Positions 36,470-44,199 of a stretch of DNA of 64,000 bases are shown here, piece by piece. The position numbers and the translations under genes were made by a program. Location: the NCBI GenBank assembly GCA_028289195.1, contig JANQQR010000001.1, forward strand, positions 1 through 64,000, written 5' to 3'. Within the stretch, counting starts at the first letter, position 1, and every line of letters starts with the position of its first letter. The notes beneath the pieces are model-generated. The model was not told where the DNA came from and did not search any database. It saw only the letters and a program-made list of their open reading frames with translations. The DNA is from Phycisphaerales bacterium (lineage in GTDB: Bacteria > Planctomycetota > Phycisphaerae > Phycisphaerales > UBA1924).

Positions 36470-37210
36470 TCAGGTCCCGCGGGTGTTCCCGAAGAGTTCG
36501 ATATGAAGGCGCTGGCAATAGCGCCAGCCGTTCTGAGTGCAGAGAGCAGTCACCCGGTCTCGCAGACGCGCCGGAGGCGAGGTGGTCCCTTCGGGCATGA
36601 GCAGCACGTCGGGCGCATCCACCGACCCGATGGCATCGATCACCGCGCGGATCTCGGCGACGTCGTTTTCGCTCGTCACAACGAACTTGAGCTGCTTCGA
36701 GGGCCAGCCCCGGCTCCAGAGCGAGCGGAGCACGACCGGATCGAACCGGCGCGCCTCGTGGCGCTCCGACCACTCCCCACCCGGGTCCCGTGGATCGTCG
36801 TGCGGCGTCGAGTTGGCGAGCTTGGGCGAGATGCTCATGAGATCGCATTCGACGTCGAGGTCGACGGTGCCGGCGGTCTCGATCGTGACGTGAACGCCGG
36901 CCCGGCGCAGATGGGAAGCGAGCTGCCGGATTCCGTCGAACAGCATCGGCTCGCCGCCCGTGATCACGACGTGCCGGGCGCCGCTCGCGTCCTCGAGCAG
37001 TGATTGGACCGTCCGCATCGTGCGCTCCGGTTCCCAGCTGGCGTAGGGCGTGTCGCACCACGCGCAGCGGAGGTTGCATCCGCTCAGGCGGATGAAGAAC
37101 GAAGGCACACCCGTCAGCTTGCCCTCACCCTGAATGCTCGAGAAGGTCTCGGCGATGGGGAGAGTCTGCTGTGTTCTTCCGGGCTCGGTTGACGCGTCAC
37201 GGGCGCTCAT
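36470..37210 (-). CDS. queE: 7-carboxy-7-deazaguanine synthase QueE
   Basis: A 246-residue radical SAM enzyme that converts 6-carboxy-tetrahydropterin to 7-carboxy-7-deazaguanine in the queuosine pathway. It has the ETFSSIQGEGKLTG opening, the CNLRCAWCDT iron-sulphur motif (CX3CX2C), the VVITGGEPMLF motif and VTIETAGT, all specific for QueE. The product supplies queuosine in tRNA; no other que gene is in the window. The ATG at 37210 lacks a Shine-Dalgarno but a -10-like TAGCAT ends nine bases before it, so the message may be nearly leaderless. Confidence 0.95.
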   Translation of the reverse strand: MSARDASTEPGRTQQTLPIAETFSSIQGEGKLTGVPSFFIRLSGCNLRCAWCDTPYASWEPERTMRTVQSLLEDASGARHVVITGGEPMLFDGIRQLASHLRRAGVHVTIETAGTVDLDVECDLMSISPKLANSTPHDDPRDPGGEWSERHEARRFDPVVLRSLWSRGWPSKQLKFVVTSENDVAEIRAVIDAIGSVDAPDVLLMPEGTTSPPARLRDRVTALCTQNGWRYCQRLHIELFGNTRGT

Positions 37211-37219
37211 CAGGACCGG

Positions 37220-37225
37220 ATGCTA
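37220..37225 (-). promoter_or_regulatory. -10-like TAGCAT upstream of queE
   Basis: TAGCAT on the minus strand, nine bases before the queE ATG. The -35 position falls on the T-rich tail of the adjacent terminator (TTTTCT at 37243-37248, spacer 17). Since a terminator precedes it, queE needs its own promoter here. Confidence 0.4.
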
Positions 37226-37244
37226 GGAGCCGACGCGAGCGCAG

Positions 37245-37276
37245 AAAAAACGGGCGGCGCCCAGCGGCGCCGCCCG
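37245..37276 (-). terminator. Rho-independent terminator after the metalloprotease gene
   Basis: CGGGCGGCGC (37251-37260) and GCGCCGCCCG (37267-37276) form a perfect 10-base-pair stem. On the minus strand it is followed at once by TTTTTT (37245-37250). It lies 30 bases beyond the metalloprotease stop. Confidence 0.85.
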
Positions 37277-37306
37277 TGAGATGTCGTGGGGAAAGAGCGG
37301 GTTCGA

Positions 37307-38695
37307 TCAGCCGGCCCGACGCCGACGCGTGAGACCCGCACCCGCGATCGCCAGCACCGCGAAGCCGGCGGGACCGGGGATGTCGGTGTACATGAGCAAC
37401 TCGTAGTCACCGAACGGCGGATCGTCGAAGTTGTTCGGGTCGGTCGAGATCCGGAGGTAGTACCGGCCGGTGGACGCGATCGGCACGTTGATCAGCCACG
37501 GATCGAAGCCGTCGCCGCCGGAGAACGAGCCGAGGTTCTGGCCGAAGAAGTCCAGGTTGTAGCCCGAGAAGTTGTCGAGGGCGAGCACCGTGCTCCCATC
37601 GGGCGCGATGAGTTCGATGACCGTGTCGATGTTCGTGAACGGGATGGAGGGGTGGAAGTCGAGATTCACATCGGCGGTAAACGTCGAGCCCGCCTCGAGG
37701 TCGATCGCGAACACATCGTCGTCTGTGTCGCCGACGCGTCCGGTGATGTTCGTCGCGTAGCGGGTGATCACATCGAGCTCGGTCAGAGACACGAGGTGCG
37801 CCGTGCCGGTGGTGTCGCCGAAGTCACCGCCGCCCTCGGCGTCGGTCGCGGGAACGTTCGTGCTGATGCCGGCTGCGAACGAGAGCTTGACCAACGAGTG
37901 ATCCGAGAACAGTCGAGAGTTGGACTCGCGCTCGAACTCGGCCATTCCGGTCGAGCCGGTGCCCATGATGGACTGATTCTGCAGGCCGCCGGTGGGCACG
38001 ACCGCCGAGCCGTCGTACGACATGCTCGTGTAGCCGTACGCGTCGTGGTGGCGAAGCCCGAGGTTGTGGCCGAGTTCGTGCGCCGCTGTGCCGGCGAGGG
38101 CCGCTGAAAGCTGCGCGATCTGCGTCGAGCGGGCTGTCGATGCGGTGAACTCATCGAGGATGAACGTGAAGCCCTCGGTGAACACGCGGGCAACGTCGTT
38201 CACGACCTTGTTGCGGTAGTCGATCCCATCGGCAACACCGAGCGCACCCGGAGACGCGGTCAGCCCGAAGTTGATCGTGGGGAACGCGCCGCCCGGCTGG
38301 ATCGTGCTGAAGTTGACCGAGAACCCGGCGTACGCATTGTTCAGTTGCGAGAAGATGTTCGATTGGATCAGGCTGACCTCGGCGGGTGAGAAGGCCGTCA
38401 CGCCCGCCGCAGCGGCGAGGTTCGTCAGTCGCGTGGTGAAGTTGGCGTAGTCGAGCCACACGGTGGTGCCGCTCGCCCGATCGCCGGTGTACGACGACGA
38501 ATAGACAGGTTCGGGCTCGTTGCCCTGGCCCTCCCACCAGATCGAGTCTCCCTTCTGGAGACCGAGGTGGAGCATTTCATCAATGTTGGTGCAGAGCGAA
38601 CAGGCGTTCGCCGAGTTGGTGATCGCGCCGGCGGCAACGACCAAAGCAGCCGCAGCCGAAAGCTGAGCGGCACGCGCAGACGTGGACGTCCTCAT
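37307..38695 (-). CDS. Secreted metzincin-type metalloprotease with PEP-CTERM-like tail
   Basis: A 462-residue exported protease. An N-terminal signal peptide covers roughly residues 1-30. The zinc motif HELGHNLGLRH lies at 206-216 (HEXXHXXGXXH) and SIMGTG near 243 could be the Met-turn, both typical of metzincins. A jelly-roll pre-peptidase C-terminal (PPC) domain spans about 320-435 (DDDVFAIDLEAGSTFTADV, YYLRISTDP). The protein ends IPGPAGFAVLAIAGAGL plus RRRR, a PEP-CTERM-like sorting tail. The ATG at 38695 follows AAGGAGGGAG. It has its own promoter and a terminator, so it is a single-gene unit. The substrate is unknown; nutrient scavenging or surface processing are plausible. Confidence 0.9.
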   Translation of the reverse strand: MRTSTSARAAQLSAAAALVVAAGAITNSANACSLCTNIDEMLHLGLQKGDSIWWEGQGNEPEPVYSSSYTGDRASGTTVWLDYANFTTRLTNLAAAAGVTAFSPAEVSLIQSNIFSQLNNAYAGFSVNFSTIQPGGAFPTINFGLTASPGALGVADGIDYRNKVVNDVARVFTEGFTFILDEFTASTARSTQIAQLSAALAGTAAHELGHNLGLRHHDAYGYTSMSYDGSAVVPTGGLQNQSIMGTGSTGMAEFERESNSRLFSDHSLVKLSFAAGISTNVPATDAEGGGDFGDTTGTAHLVSLTELDVITRYATNITGRVGDTDDDVFAIDLEAGSTFTADVNLDFHPSIPFTNIDTVIELIAPDGSTVLALDNFSGYNLDFFGQNLGSFSGGDGFDPWLINVPIASTGRYYLRISTDPNNFDDPPFGDYELLMYTDIPGPAGFAVLAIAGAGLTRRRRAG

Positions 38696-38775
38696 GACGA
38701 GGCTCCCTCCTTGACGTGGCGTCCCCGAACGCTCCTCACAAGCGCCGGCGTTGCCGAGTTTCTTCCGGAAACGAG

Positions 38776-38804
38776 TATGCCACGGTGCGGAGGCCGTGTG
38801 AAGC
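38776..38804 (-). promoter_or_regulatory. Promoter of the metalloprotease gene
   Basis: On the minus strand TTCACA (38799-38804), a 17-base spacer and CATACT (38776-38781). The leader to the ATG at 38695 would be about 70-75 bases and contains AAGGAGGGAG. Confidence 0.6.
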
Positions 38805-38863
38805 CGGAATCTCGGGAATCTGAGCAAACTGCTGCCGTCAAGGAGCGGGGGGTCTGGTCCCGG

Positions 38864-38873
38864 TACACTCGCC
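38864..38873 (+). promoter_or_regulatory. -10-like motif TACACTCGCC upstream of the TPR membrane protein
   Basis: TACACT followed directly by CGCC, identical over ten bases to the copy at 57187. It lies about 70 bases before the GTG at 38944. No good -35 is visible at normal spacing. Confidence 0.45.
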
Positions 38874-38943
38874 CGACCGATCCAGAACGAGGGCTGGGCA
38901 CACAGGGGCTGCCTGCCGACACGTCAGGAGACAACTCCCTTCT

Positions 38944-40965
38944 GTGGACCGGGATCAGGCACACTCCGAACCTGTGGCTTCACCGAGCAGCGGCTCTGTC
39001 GGATTTGCTCGTAAGCATCTGCTGTGGCTGTTCTTAGCGATTTGCGCCGCCTTCGGATCCGGCGTCGCCGGCGAGTTCGTGTGGATCGACGTCGTCGAGA
39101 TCGAAGAGGCCGGATACCGCGTCCGGGATGCGCAGGACTTCTCCCAGTTGTGGTCGCTCTCACTGGACCAGTACCTCGAGCGCGATTCCGGCACACCCGA
39201 GGGACGCGGCGGCTACTGGCGACCCATCTACGCGCTCGGCATCACGTTTAACTGGGCAATCTGGGGTGATTGGGTTGTCTGGTACCACATCGAGAACATC
39301 CTCTGGCATGGCGCGGTGGTCGCCGGGCTCTATCTGCTCGGGCGGGTGATCCTCGGCGGCCCCGGGCCGGCGTTCTGGGCAGCGCTCTTGTTCGCGGTGC
39401 ACCCGCTCGGAGTCCACTCAGTCACATGGATCAGCGGGCGGAAAGACACGATGTGCGCCGCGTTTGCGGTCTTCTCATTGCTGTCGATGCTGCGCGCGGT
39501 GGATTCAGGCGAGCGTCGCGCTCGGCTTGCCTGGTCGACCGTCTCGAGTGTCTTGCTCCTGCTCGCGCTGCTTTCCAAGGAGCTCGCCTTGGTGGCTCCG
39601 GCATTCGCGCTGGTGCTCGTGGCGACGCGCACGCCTAATTCACACCACAGTTCGGGTACTCCGATCGGAGGATTTGTGCGCAACCTGCAAGCGGGGGCGT
39701 TTGTGCTCGTCCCTCTGTGGGGAGTTGCGTTTTTCGTCGTGCTCTACAGGATGTTTGTGCTTGGAGGTTTCGGCCTCTCGGCGGATCGGCCGACCGAGGA
39801 TGCACTGCTGAACCTCGCTGTCTCCGCTGCGCTGTTCACGCACTACGAATCGGTGATCGTCTTCCCGCGCGTTCCCTCCATTTCGGATGCGTTCGCCATC
39901 CCGGATGCGTTTGGACCCGCGCACGCGGGCTCGATCGCGCTGCAGGGGGCCTTGGGCATCGTCGCTGCGGTTGGCCTGTGGAAACGCCGGCCGTGGGCGA
40001 TTGCTCTGGCGTGGTTCTTTATCTGGTTGCTCCCGGCCAGCGGCCTCGTGCCGCTTCGCCACCTGCGGGCAGAGCGGTATCTGTACCCAGCATCGTGGGG
40101 GTTGCTCGCCGCGATCGTCTCCGTCTTCGCCTTCGCGCCAGCGCTCGCACCACTGCGCGCTCGTCGTGCCGCTCTCGCCGTGCCGGCGGTCGTCGCGCTC
40201 GGGCTGGCGGGGCTCACCGCGTACGCCTCCACACTTTGGAAAGACGAGGAAACGCTCTTCAGGGCGACGCTTGATCAGGACCCTCGGCACCTCGAGTCGA
40301 GGCTCGGGCTCGCCTCGTTGGCTCTGCGCGAAGAGCGATACGACGAGGCGATCGAACTCGGTCGCGAGGCGATCCGGCGGGCGGACGATCCGGGCACGTT
40401 CGTCTATTGGTCGCCGGTCGTCGCGTACACGAATCTGGGTCTGGCGCTGTACCACGACGGCCAGCACAGGGCGGCGCTCCGGAACTTCGAGGAAGCGCTC
40501 GCGGTGCGCCCCGGGAGTTCGATCGCTCTGTATCACACGGGGCTTGCGCTCCTGGCGCTCGGGGACCATGCCGGGGCCGCCGAGCGGTTTGCGCGGGCCC
40601 TCGAGATCGCGCCCGGCGACGACCTCTGCCGCGCGAACTACGGCCTTGCGCTGCTCAGGGCAGGGAGGGTCGAGGAGGCCGGATCGCAGCTCTCACAGGT
40701 TGCCTCGCGCAGCCCGGACGATGCAGCGCTCCTGATCAACCTCGGCTCCGCCCAATTGGTTCTCGAACGGTTCGACGACGCAGCAGCGACCCTCGAGCGC
40801 GCCATCGCCATCAAGCCCGACCTCGTGCAGCAGGCCAAGCTGGCGTGGTGCAAATGGGAACTCGGAGAGAGGCAGGCGGCGCGTGACCTGATGGTCGAGC
40901 CAGCCCGCGAATTGCCGAACGATCCGGTTGTCCGATTCGTGCAGCAGCGGATGCTCCGCCCATAG
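38944..40965 (+). CDS. Multi-spanning membrane protein with C-terminal TPR repeats (TMTC-like)
   Basis: A 673-residue protein. Residues 25 to about 425 hold roughly ten hydrophobic segments. An early periplasmic loop (GEFVWIDVVEIEEAGYRV, then RPIYALGITFNW) and the HPLGVHSVTWISGRKDTMCA segment resemble GT-C fold proteins such as eukaryotic TMTC and bacterial O-mannosyltransferase-like proteins. Residues 430-670 form about six tetratricopeptide repeats (LGLASLALREERYDEAIELG, NLGLALYHDGQHRAALRNFE). This build is common in Planctomycetota. A glycosyltransferase role is a family-level guess. The GTG at 38944 follows CAGGAGAC at a somewhat long distance. Confidence 0.85.
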   Translation: MDRDQAHSEPVASPSSGSVGFARKHLLWLFLAICAAFGSGVAGEFVWIDVVEIEEAGYRVRDAQDFSQLWSLSLDQYLERDSGTPEGRGGYWRPIYALGITFNWAIWGDWVVWYHIENILWHGAVVAGLYLLGRVILGGPGPAFWAALLFAVHPLGVHSVTWISGRKDTMCAAFAVFSLLSMLRAVDSGERRARLAWSTVSSVLLLLALLSKELALVAPAFALVLVATRTPNSHHSSGTPIGGFVRNLQAGAFVLVPLWGVAFFVVLYRMFVLGGFGLSADRPTEDALLNLAVSAALFTHYESVIVFPRVPSISDAFAIPDAFGPAHAGSIALQGALGIVAAVGLWKRRPWAIALAWFFIWLLPASGLVPLRHLRAERYLYPASWGLLAAIVSVFAFAPALAPLRARRAALAVPAVVALGLAGLTAYASTLWKDEETLFRATLDQDPRHLESRLGLASLALREERYDEAIELGREAIRRADDPGTFVYWSPVVAYTNLGLALYHDGQHRAALRNFEEALAVRPGSSIALYHTGLALLALGDHAGAAERFARALEIAPGDDLCRANYGLALLRAGRVEEAGSQLSQVASRSPDDAALLINLGSAQLVLERFDDAAATLERAIAIKPDLVQQAKLAWCKWELGERQAARDLMVEPARELPNDPVVRFVQQRMLRP

Positions 40966-41004
40966 ACGTCGATCGGCGTCGAGTGCGCGGCGGCCCGCGC
41001 GCCC

Positions 41005-41367
41005 CTAGCGCACGATCTCGACGGGCCCGTGGTCGTCGCAGTGATCGCCGTGGGGGTGATGCAGGCGGGCGTTCCCGTCCGCATCGACCACCACATAGTC
41101 GATGTGGTCGCCGTGCGGCACAGCCTCGTGGCCGCAGCCGGGGCCGCACACGTGGTCGGCGTCGTGAGCGCTGGACTCCACGGGGCGGCAGCCGTCAGGG
41201 TTGACGTCGCTCACAGGGATCGCGTGTTCGACGACCTTCCCGCCCTGCTGGTGGTGCAGGTGCCCGTCGTGGATGTAATCGACATGGTCGCCGTGCCGGA
41301 TCGCCGTGTGGCCGCATCCGGGCCCGTGCTGATGAGGGTGGTCGCCCTGGTGTGCGTGGCCCGTCAT
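41005..41367 (-). CDS. Histidine-rich putative metal-binding protein
   Basis: A 120-residue cytoplasmic protein extremely rich in His, Asp and Gly with four Cys. It contains two related units, GPGCGHTAIRHGDHVDYIHD (residues 16-35) and GPGCGHEAVPHGDHIDYVVV, each followed by a His cluster (GHLHH; LHHPHGDHCDDHG). The spacing suggests two similar metal sites, most likely zinc or nickel/cobalt. Such proteins are sometimes annotated as zinc transporter permeases although they have no membrane segment; a metal buffer or chaperone is more likely. AAAGGAGCGAC precedes the ATG. No metal transporter is adjacent. Confidence 0.8.
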   Translation of the reverse strand: MTGHAHQGDHPHQHGPGCGHTAIRHGDHVDYIHDGHLHHQQGGKVVEHAIPVSDVNPDGCRPVESSAHDADHVCGPGCGHEAVPHGDHIDYVVVDADGNARLHHPHGDHCDDHGPVEIVR

Positions 41368-41502
41368 ACCGTCGCTCCTTTCGGCTTGCCGTCCAAGTGG
41401 GAGAGCCTAGCACCGGGATAGATCGGCCAAACCCCCGCGCCGCCGCCGCAATCCCAGAGGAATGCCGCTCCGTCGCCCGGAGCGTGGTGTTTCCTGGGGG
41501 TC

Positions 41503-41512
41503 TATATTCGCC
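41503..41512 (+). promoter_or_regulatory. -10-like motif TATATTCGCC at the start of the DUF389 gene
   Basis: TATATT followed directly by CGCC; the T ending the -10 is seven bases before the GTG at 41516, so transcription would start on or next to the start codon. No clear -35 is visible. Confidence 0.5.
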
Positions 41513-41515
41513 GCC

Positions 41516-43381
41516 GTGCCGATCGGAGTGGTCATCTCGGATGAAGCGGACCTGGCCGTGCTGTCGCTCGCTTCCGGGCTCGCGGCCCGGACCGGCGTGC
41601 GCCTGGCGGTTCTGGTTGTTCAGAGCGCGAGCACATCGACCATGGTCCAGTGCAAGTCCGCGCCGGACGACGACGGCGCTCACCCGCTCCTCTCAACTGC
41701 GTGGCGCCGGATCGACGCGCTGGTGAACCGCGACGTCGCGCTGTACGACTGCCGCGGTCCGAAGACGAGCCGCGCCGTCCTGAGCGCGGCGGCCGAACTC
41801 GAGTGCCAGGCGCTGGTGCTCGCCGCTCAGCTCGGCGGGCCCGAGGATGACTCCAAGGGCCTTCGTCGCAAGCTCGGCCGCGTCGCGCCGATGGATGTCT
41901 TCTTCTTCGACGTCGGACCTCTCGAGGACTCCGAACCCACACGGGTGCTTGTTCCCCAGATCGGAGGCGGTGGGTCCCACGCGTTGTCATGGTCGTTCCG
42001 AGGGGTTGCGCCGCGCGATTCGGAGGTGGTCGCCATCGCCGACCCGGAGAGCTCCGCCCGCTCTGGCAGGGTGTTCTCCCGCGAATCCCGGCGTCCTCAC
42101 GGCTTCGACCGCACGCGCTTGCGCCAGATCGAGCCGCGCGGAGGCTCGCTCACCGACGCGATCGGAGCAGAACTCACCAACGGCGACCTCGTGCTGATCG
42201 ACGCCGACCACCCGCGCCGCCTGCTCGGTCAACTCGCGAGTTTCCAGAAGATGCGCGACGCTCGCCCGGATGCGTCGTTCGGGCTGGGCGTGTCTCGGGC
42301 GTCGAACGCCGTCGGGCCGGGGATCATCGGGAGAGAGATCGAACGCCTGCGGACGTTCGCGCCGGTGCTCTCGAGGGGCGATCGCGTCGGGCTGCACGAG
42401 CGGATCGAAGCGGGCGGTCGCCTGTCGACTGATTTCGTCGTCATGCTCACCGTGAGCGCCGCGATCGCGTCGCTCGGGCTCGTGCAGGGCTCCGCGGCGG
42501 TCGTGATCGGGGCCATGCTCGTCGCCCCGCTGATGACCCCGCTCGTCGCGGCGGGGATGGGAATCGTGCAGGGGAATCTGCTCCTGTTTCGCAACGCGCT
42601 GCGGGCGATGTCTGTGGGTGTTTTCGGGGCGCTGGTCGTGTCGACGGTGATCGGTCTGCTCTCGCCCTGGCAGGACCTTTCCGCCGAGGTGACGGCGAGA
42701 ACCGGTCCGAACCTGTTCGACTTCGCGATCGCGCTGCTGTCCGGAATCGCGGCCGCCTACGCGCTGGCCCGCCCCGGCCTGGCCGGGACGCTCGTCGGCG
42801 TCGCGATCGCCGTGGCGCTGGTCCCGCCGCTCGGAGCCGTGGGGATCTGCTTCGCCCAGGGCGAGTTCCTGATGGCCGGCGGCGCTGCCATCCTGTTCGC
42901 GACCAACTTCCTCGCGATCATCCTCGGCGCCGCGGCTGTGTTCCGTTTCTTTGGGCTCCACGTCGCGAGGATCGGGGACACGACGCCGAACTGGGTGCGG
43001 GCAGCCTCTGCGGCGCTCCTCATCGGCGTCTTGGCGACGTCTGCTCCGCTCCTGCACAACCAGTTTTCGCAGAGCCGGGAGGGGGTCAACCGCCCCTTCG
43101 CCACGCCGCTGCCCGACGACTTGCGGGCCGCTATCGAGGCGCGAGTGGAGGAAGAGCCGGGCATCGACATCTTCCTGATGGCTCACTCGGGCATCGAGCA
43201 CGGATTCGGTGTGCAGATCGCGCTGGTCGGGGACGCGGAGATCTCGGAGTCTCTCGTTGCGGACCTGCGCGGGCTCGTTTCGGAGTCGCTCGGCGACTCG
43301 CAGCCGATTCGCATCCTGACGCTCTCGGGTATGGAGCGGTTCGAGGGTTCGGCGGCGTACTTCGGGCCTCCCGCCGATTGA
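41516..43381 (+). CDS. DUF389 membrane protein with universal-stress-like N-terminus
   Basis: A 621-residue protein in two parts. The N-terminal 270 residues are soluble alpha/beta and resemble universal stress-type domains (VPIGVVISDEADLAVLSLAS, GPKTSRAVLSAAAELECQAL). Residues of about 300-525 carry five or six membrane spans matching DUF389 (AAVVIGAMLVAPLMTPLVAA, GLAGTLVGVAIAVALVPPLG). A short soluble tail follows. DUF389 proteins are of unknown function and have been suggested to be transporters or stress-responsive channels. I chose the GTG at 41516 because it starts exactly at the alpha/beta domain and lies at leaderless distance from TATATT. An ATG at 41462 would add 18 residues but its only purine box abuts it without spacing. 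Confidence 0.85.
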   Translation: MPIGVVISDEADLAVLSLASGLAARTGVRLAVLVVQSASTSTMVQCKSAPDDDGAHPLLSTAWRRIDALVNRDVALYDCRGPKTSRAVLSAAAELECQALVLAAQLGGPEDDSKGLRRKLGRVAPMDVFFFDVGPLEDSEPTRVLVPQIGGGGSHALSWSFRGVAPRDSEVVAIADPESSARSGRVFSRESRRPHGFDRTRLRQIEPRGGSLTDAIGAELTNGDLVLIDADHPRRLLGQLASFQKMRDARPDASFGLGVSRASNAVGPGIIGREIERLRTFAPVLSRGDRVGLHERIEAGGRLSTDFVVMLTVSAAIASLGLVQGSAAVVIGAMLVAPLMTPLVAAGMGIVQGNLLLFRNALRAMSVGVFGALVVSTVIGLLSPWQDLSAEVTARTGPNLFDFAIALLSGIAAAYALARPGLAGTLVGVAIAVALVPPLGAVGICFAQGEFLMAGGAAILFATNFLAIILGAAAVFRFFGLHVARIGDTTPNWVRAASAALLIGVLATSAPLLHNQFSQSREGVNRPFATPLPDDLRAAIEARVEEEPGIDIFLMAHSGIEHGFGVQIALVGDAEISESLVADLRGLVSESLGDSQPIRILTLSGMERFEGSAAYFGPPAD

Positions 43382-43427
43382 TCGCGCGAGCCCGAGCGGG
43401 GACGGCGCCAATGGGATCAATGAAAGA

Positions 43428-43445
43428 CGCCCCGGCGGCGGGGCG
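43428..43445 (-). terminator. Probable terminator of the DUF2200 gene
   Basis: CGCCCCG (43428-43434) pairs with CGGGGCG (43439-43445) around a four-base loop. On the minus strand it is followed by TCTTTCATT, a modest T-rich tail, about 40 bases after the DUF2200 stop. Confidence 0.5.
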
Positions 43446-43483
43446 GAAGTGGCGAGCGGTGACGGTCGAGATCGCTCAGCGAG

Positions 43484-43858
43484 TCACTCCGACCCGGCCC
43501 TGAGGATCTTCTCCATCGCTTTCCCTTTGGCCAGTTCGTCCACGAGCTTGTCCAGGTAGCGGGCCTGGCGCGTGAGCGGGTTCTCGATGTCCTCGACCCG
43601 GTAGCCGCAGATGACGCCCTTGATCAGCGAGGCGTTGGGGTTGAGCGTCGCGCGCTCGAAGAACTCGGCGAAGGTCACCTGTTCATCGATGAGCTGCTGG
43701 ATGTGCTTGTCGTCGAAGCCCGTGAGCCAGCCGATCACCTCGTGCAGCTCTTCCCGGGTGCGCCCCTTCTTCTCGACTTTTGTCACGTAGTGCGGGTAGA
43801 CGGAAGAGAACGTCAGCTTTGCGACGCGCTCGTCGTGCTCTGGCGTTGTGGTTGGCAT
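43484..43858 (-). CDS. DUF2200 family protein
   Basis: A 124-residue cytoplasmic protein matching DUF2200: it contains [69 protein letters not shown] and a charged C-terminus. The function of this widespread family is unknown. A GAGGGGG box lies just before the ATG. It converges on the DUF389 gene and is divergent from the mrp operon. Confidence 0.9.
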   Translation of the reverse strand: MPTTTPEHDERVAKLTFSSVYPHYVTKVEKKGRTREELHEVIGWLTGFDDKHIQQLIDEQVTFAEFFERATLNPNASLIKGVICGYRVEDIENPLTRQARYLDKLVDELAKGKAMEKILRAGSE

Positions 43859-44199
43859 GAAGTCCCCCTCAGGAGGTTGTGCCGGGCTCGCCCGTCATGA
43901 TACGAATCAGGAGACCCCGCACGGTGATCGGCGTGGATCCCGCGCCGGAGCGGCGACGGGCGGTGTGCGACGCATCGCCGCGGCGGTCGCGGCGCCCGCC
44001 GGCCGCCTGAGACATTCCAGATTCAACTCGTCTCGACTGTCTATTTTGCCGGACACCGCCAATACTCCACCCCGCGTGAAGGGCCGCTCGGGTGGCCGGC
44101 GCCGGGGAACAGCACATGGACAGACCTCGAGACATCGCTGTGGTGAAGGACCCCGTGGACACCCCTGCGCGATCGCTCAAGGGCGGCTGAGGACTGCCA
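43859..44199. other. Divergent intergenic region between DUF2200 and mrpA
   Basis: 341 bases without a convincing gene; the open frames here are Arg/Pro-rich read-through. The stretch around 44010-44050 is locally AT-richer and contains TATTTT (44042-44047), a possible -10 for the mrp operon, but no good -35. GAGG a few bases before 44200 serves as the mrpA ribosome binding site. Confidence 0.4.

Noticed and set aside
43881..44199. A plus-strand gene between DUF2200 and mrpA
   Set aside because: The open frames are Arg/Pro-rich, run into mrpA in another frame and have no sensible start.
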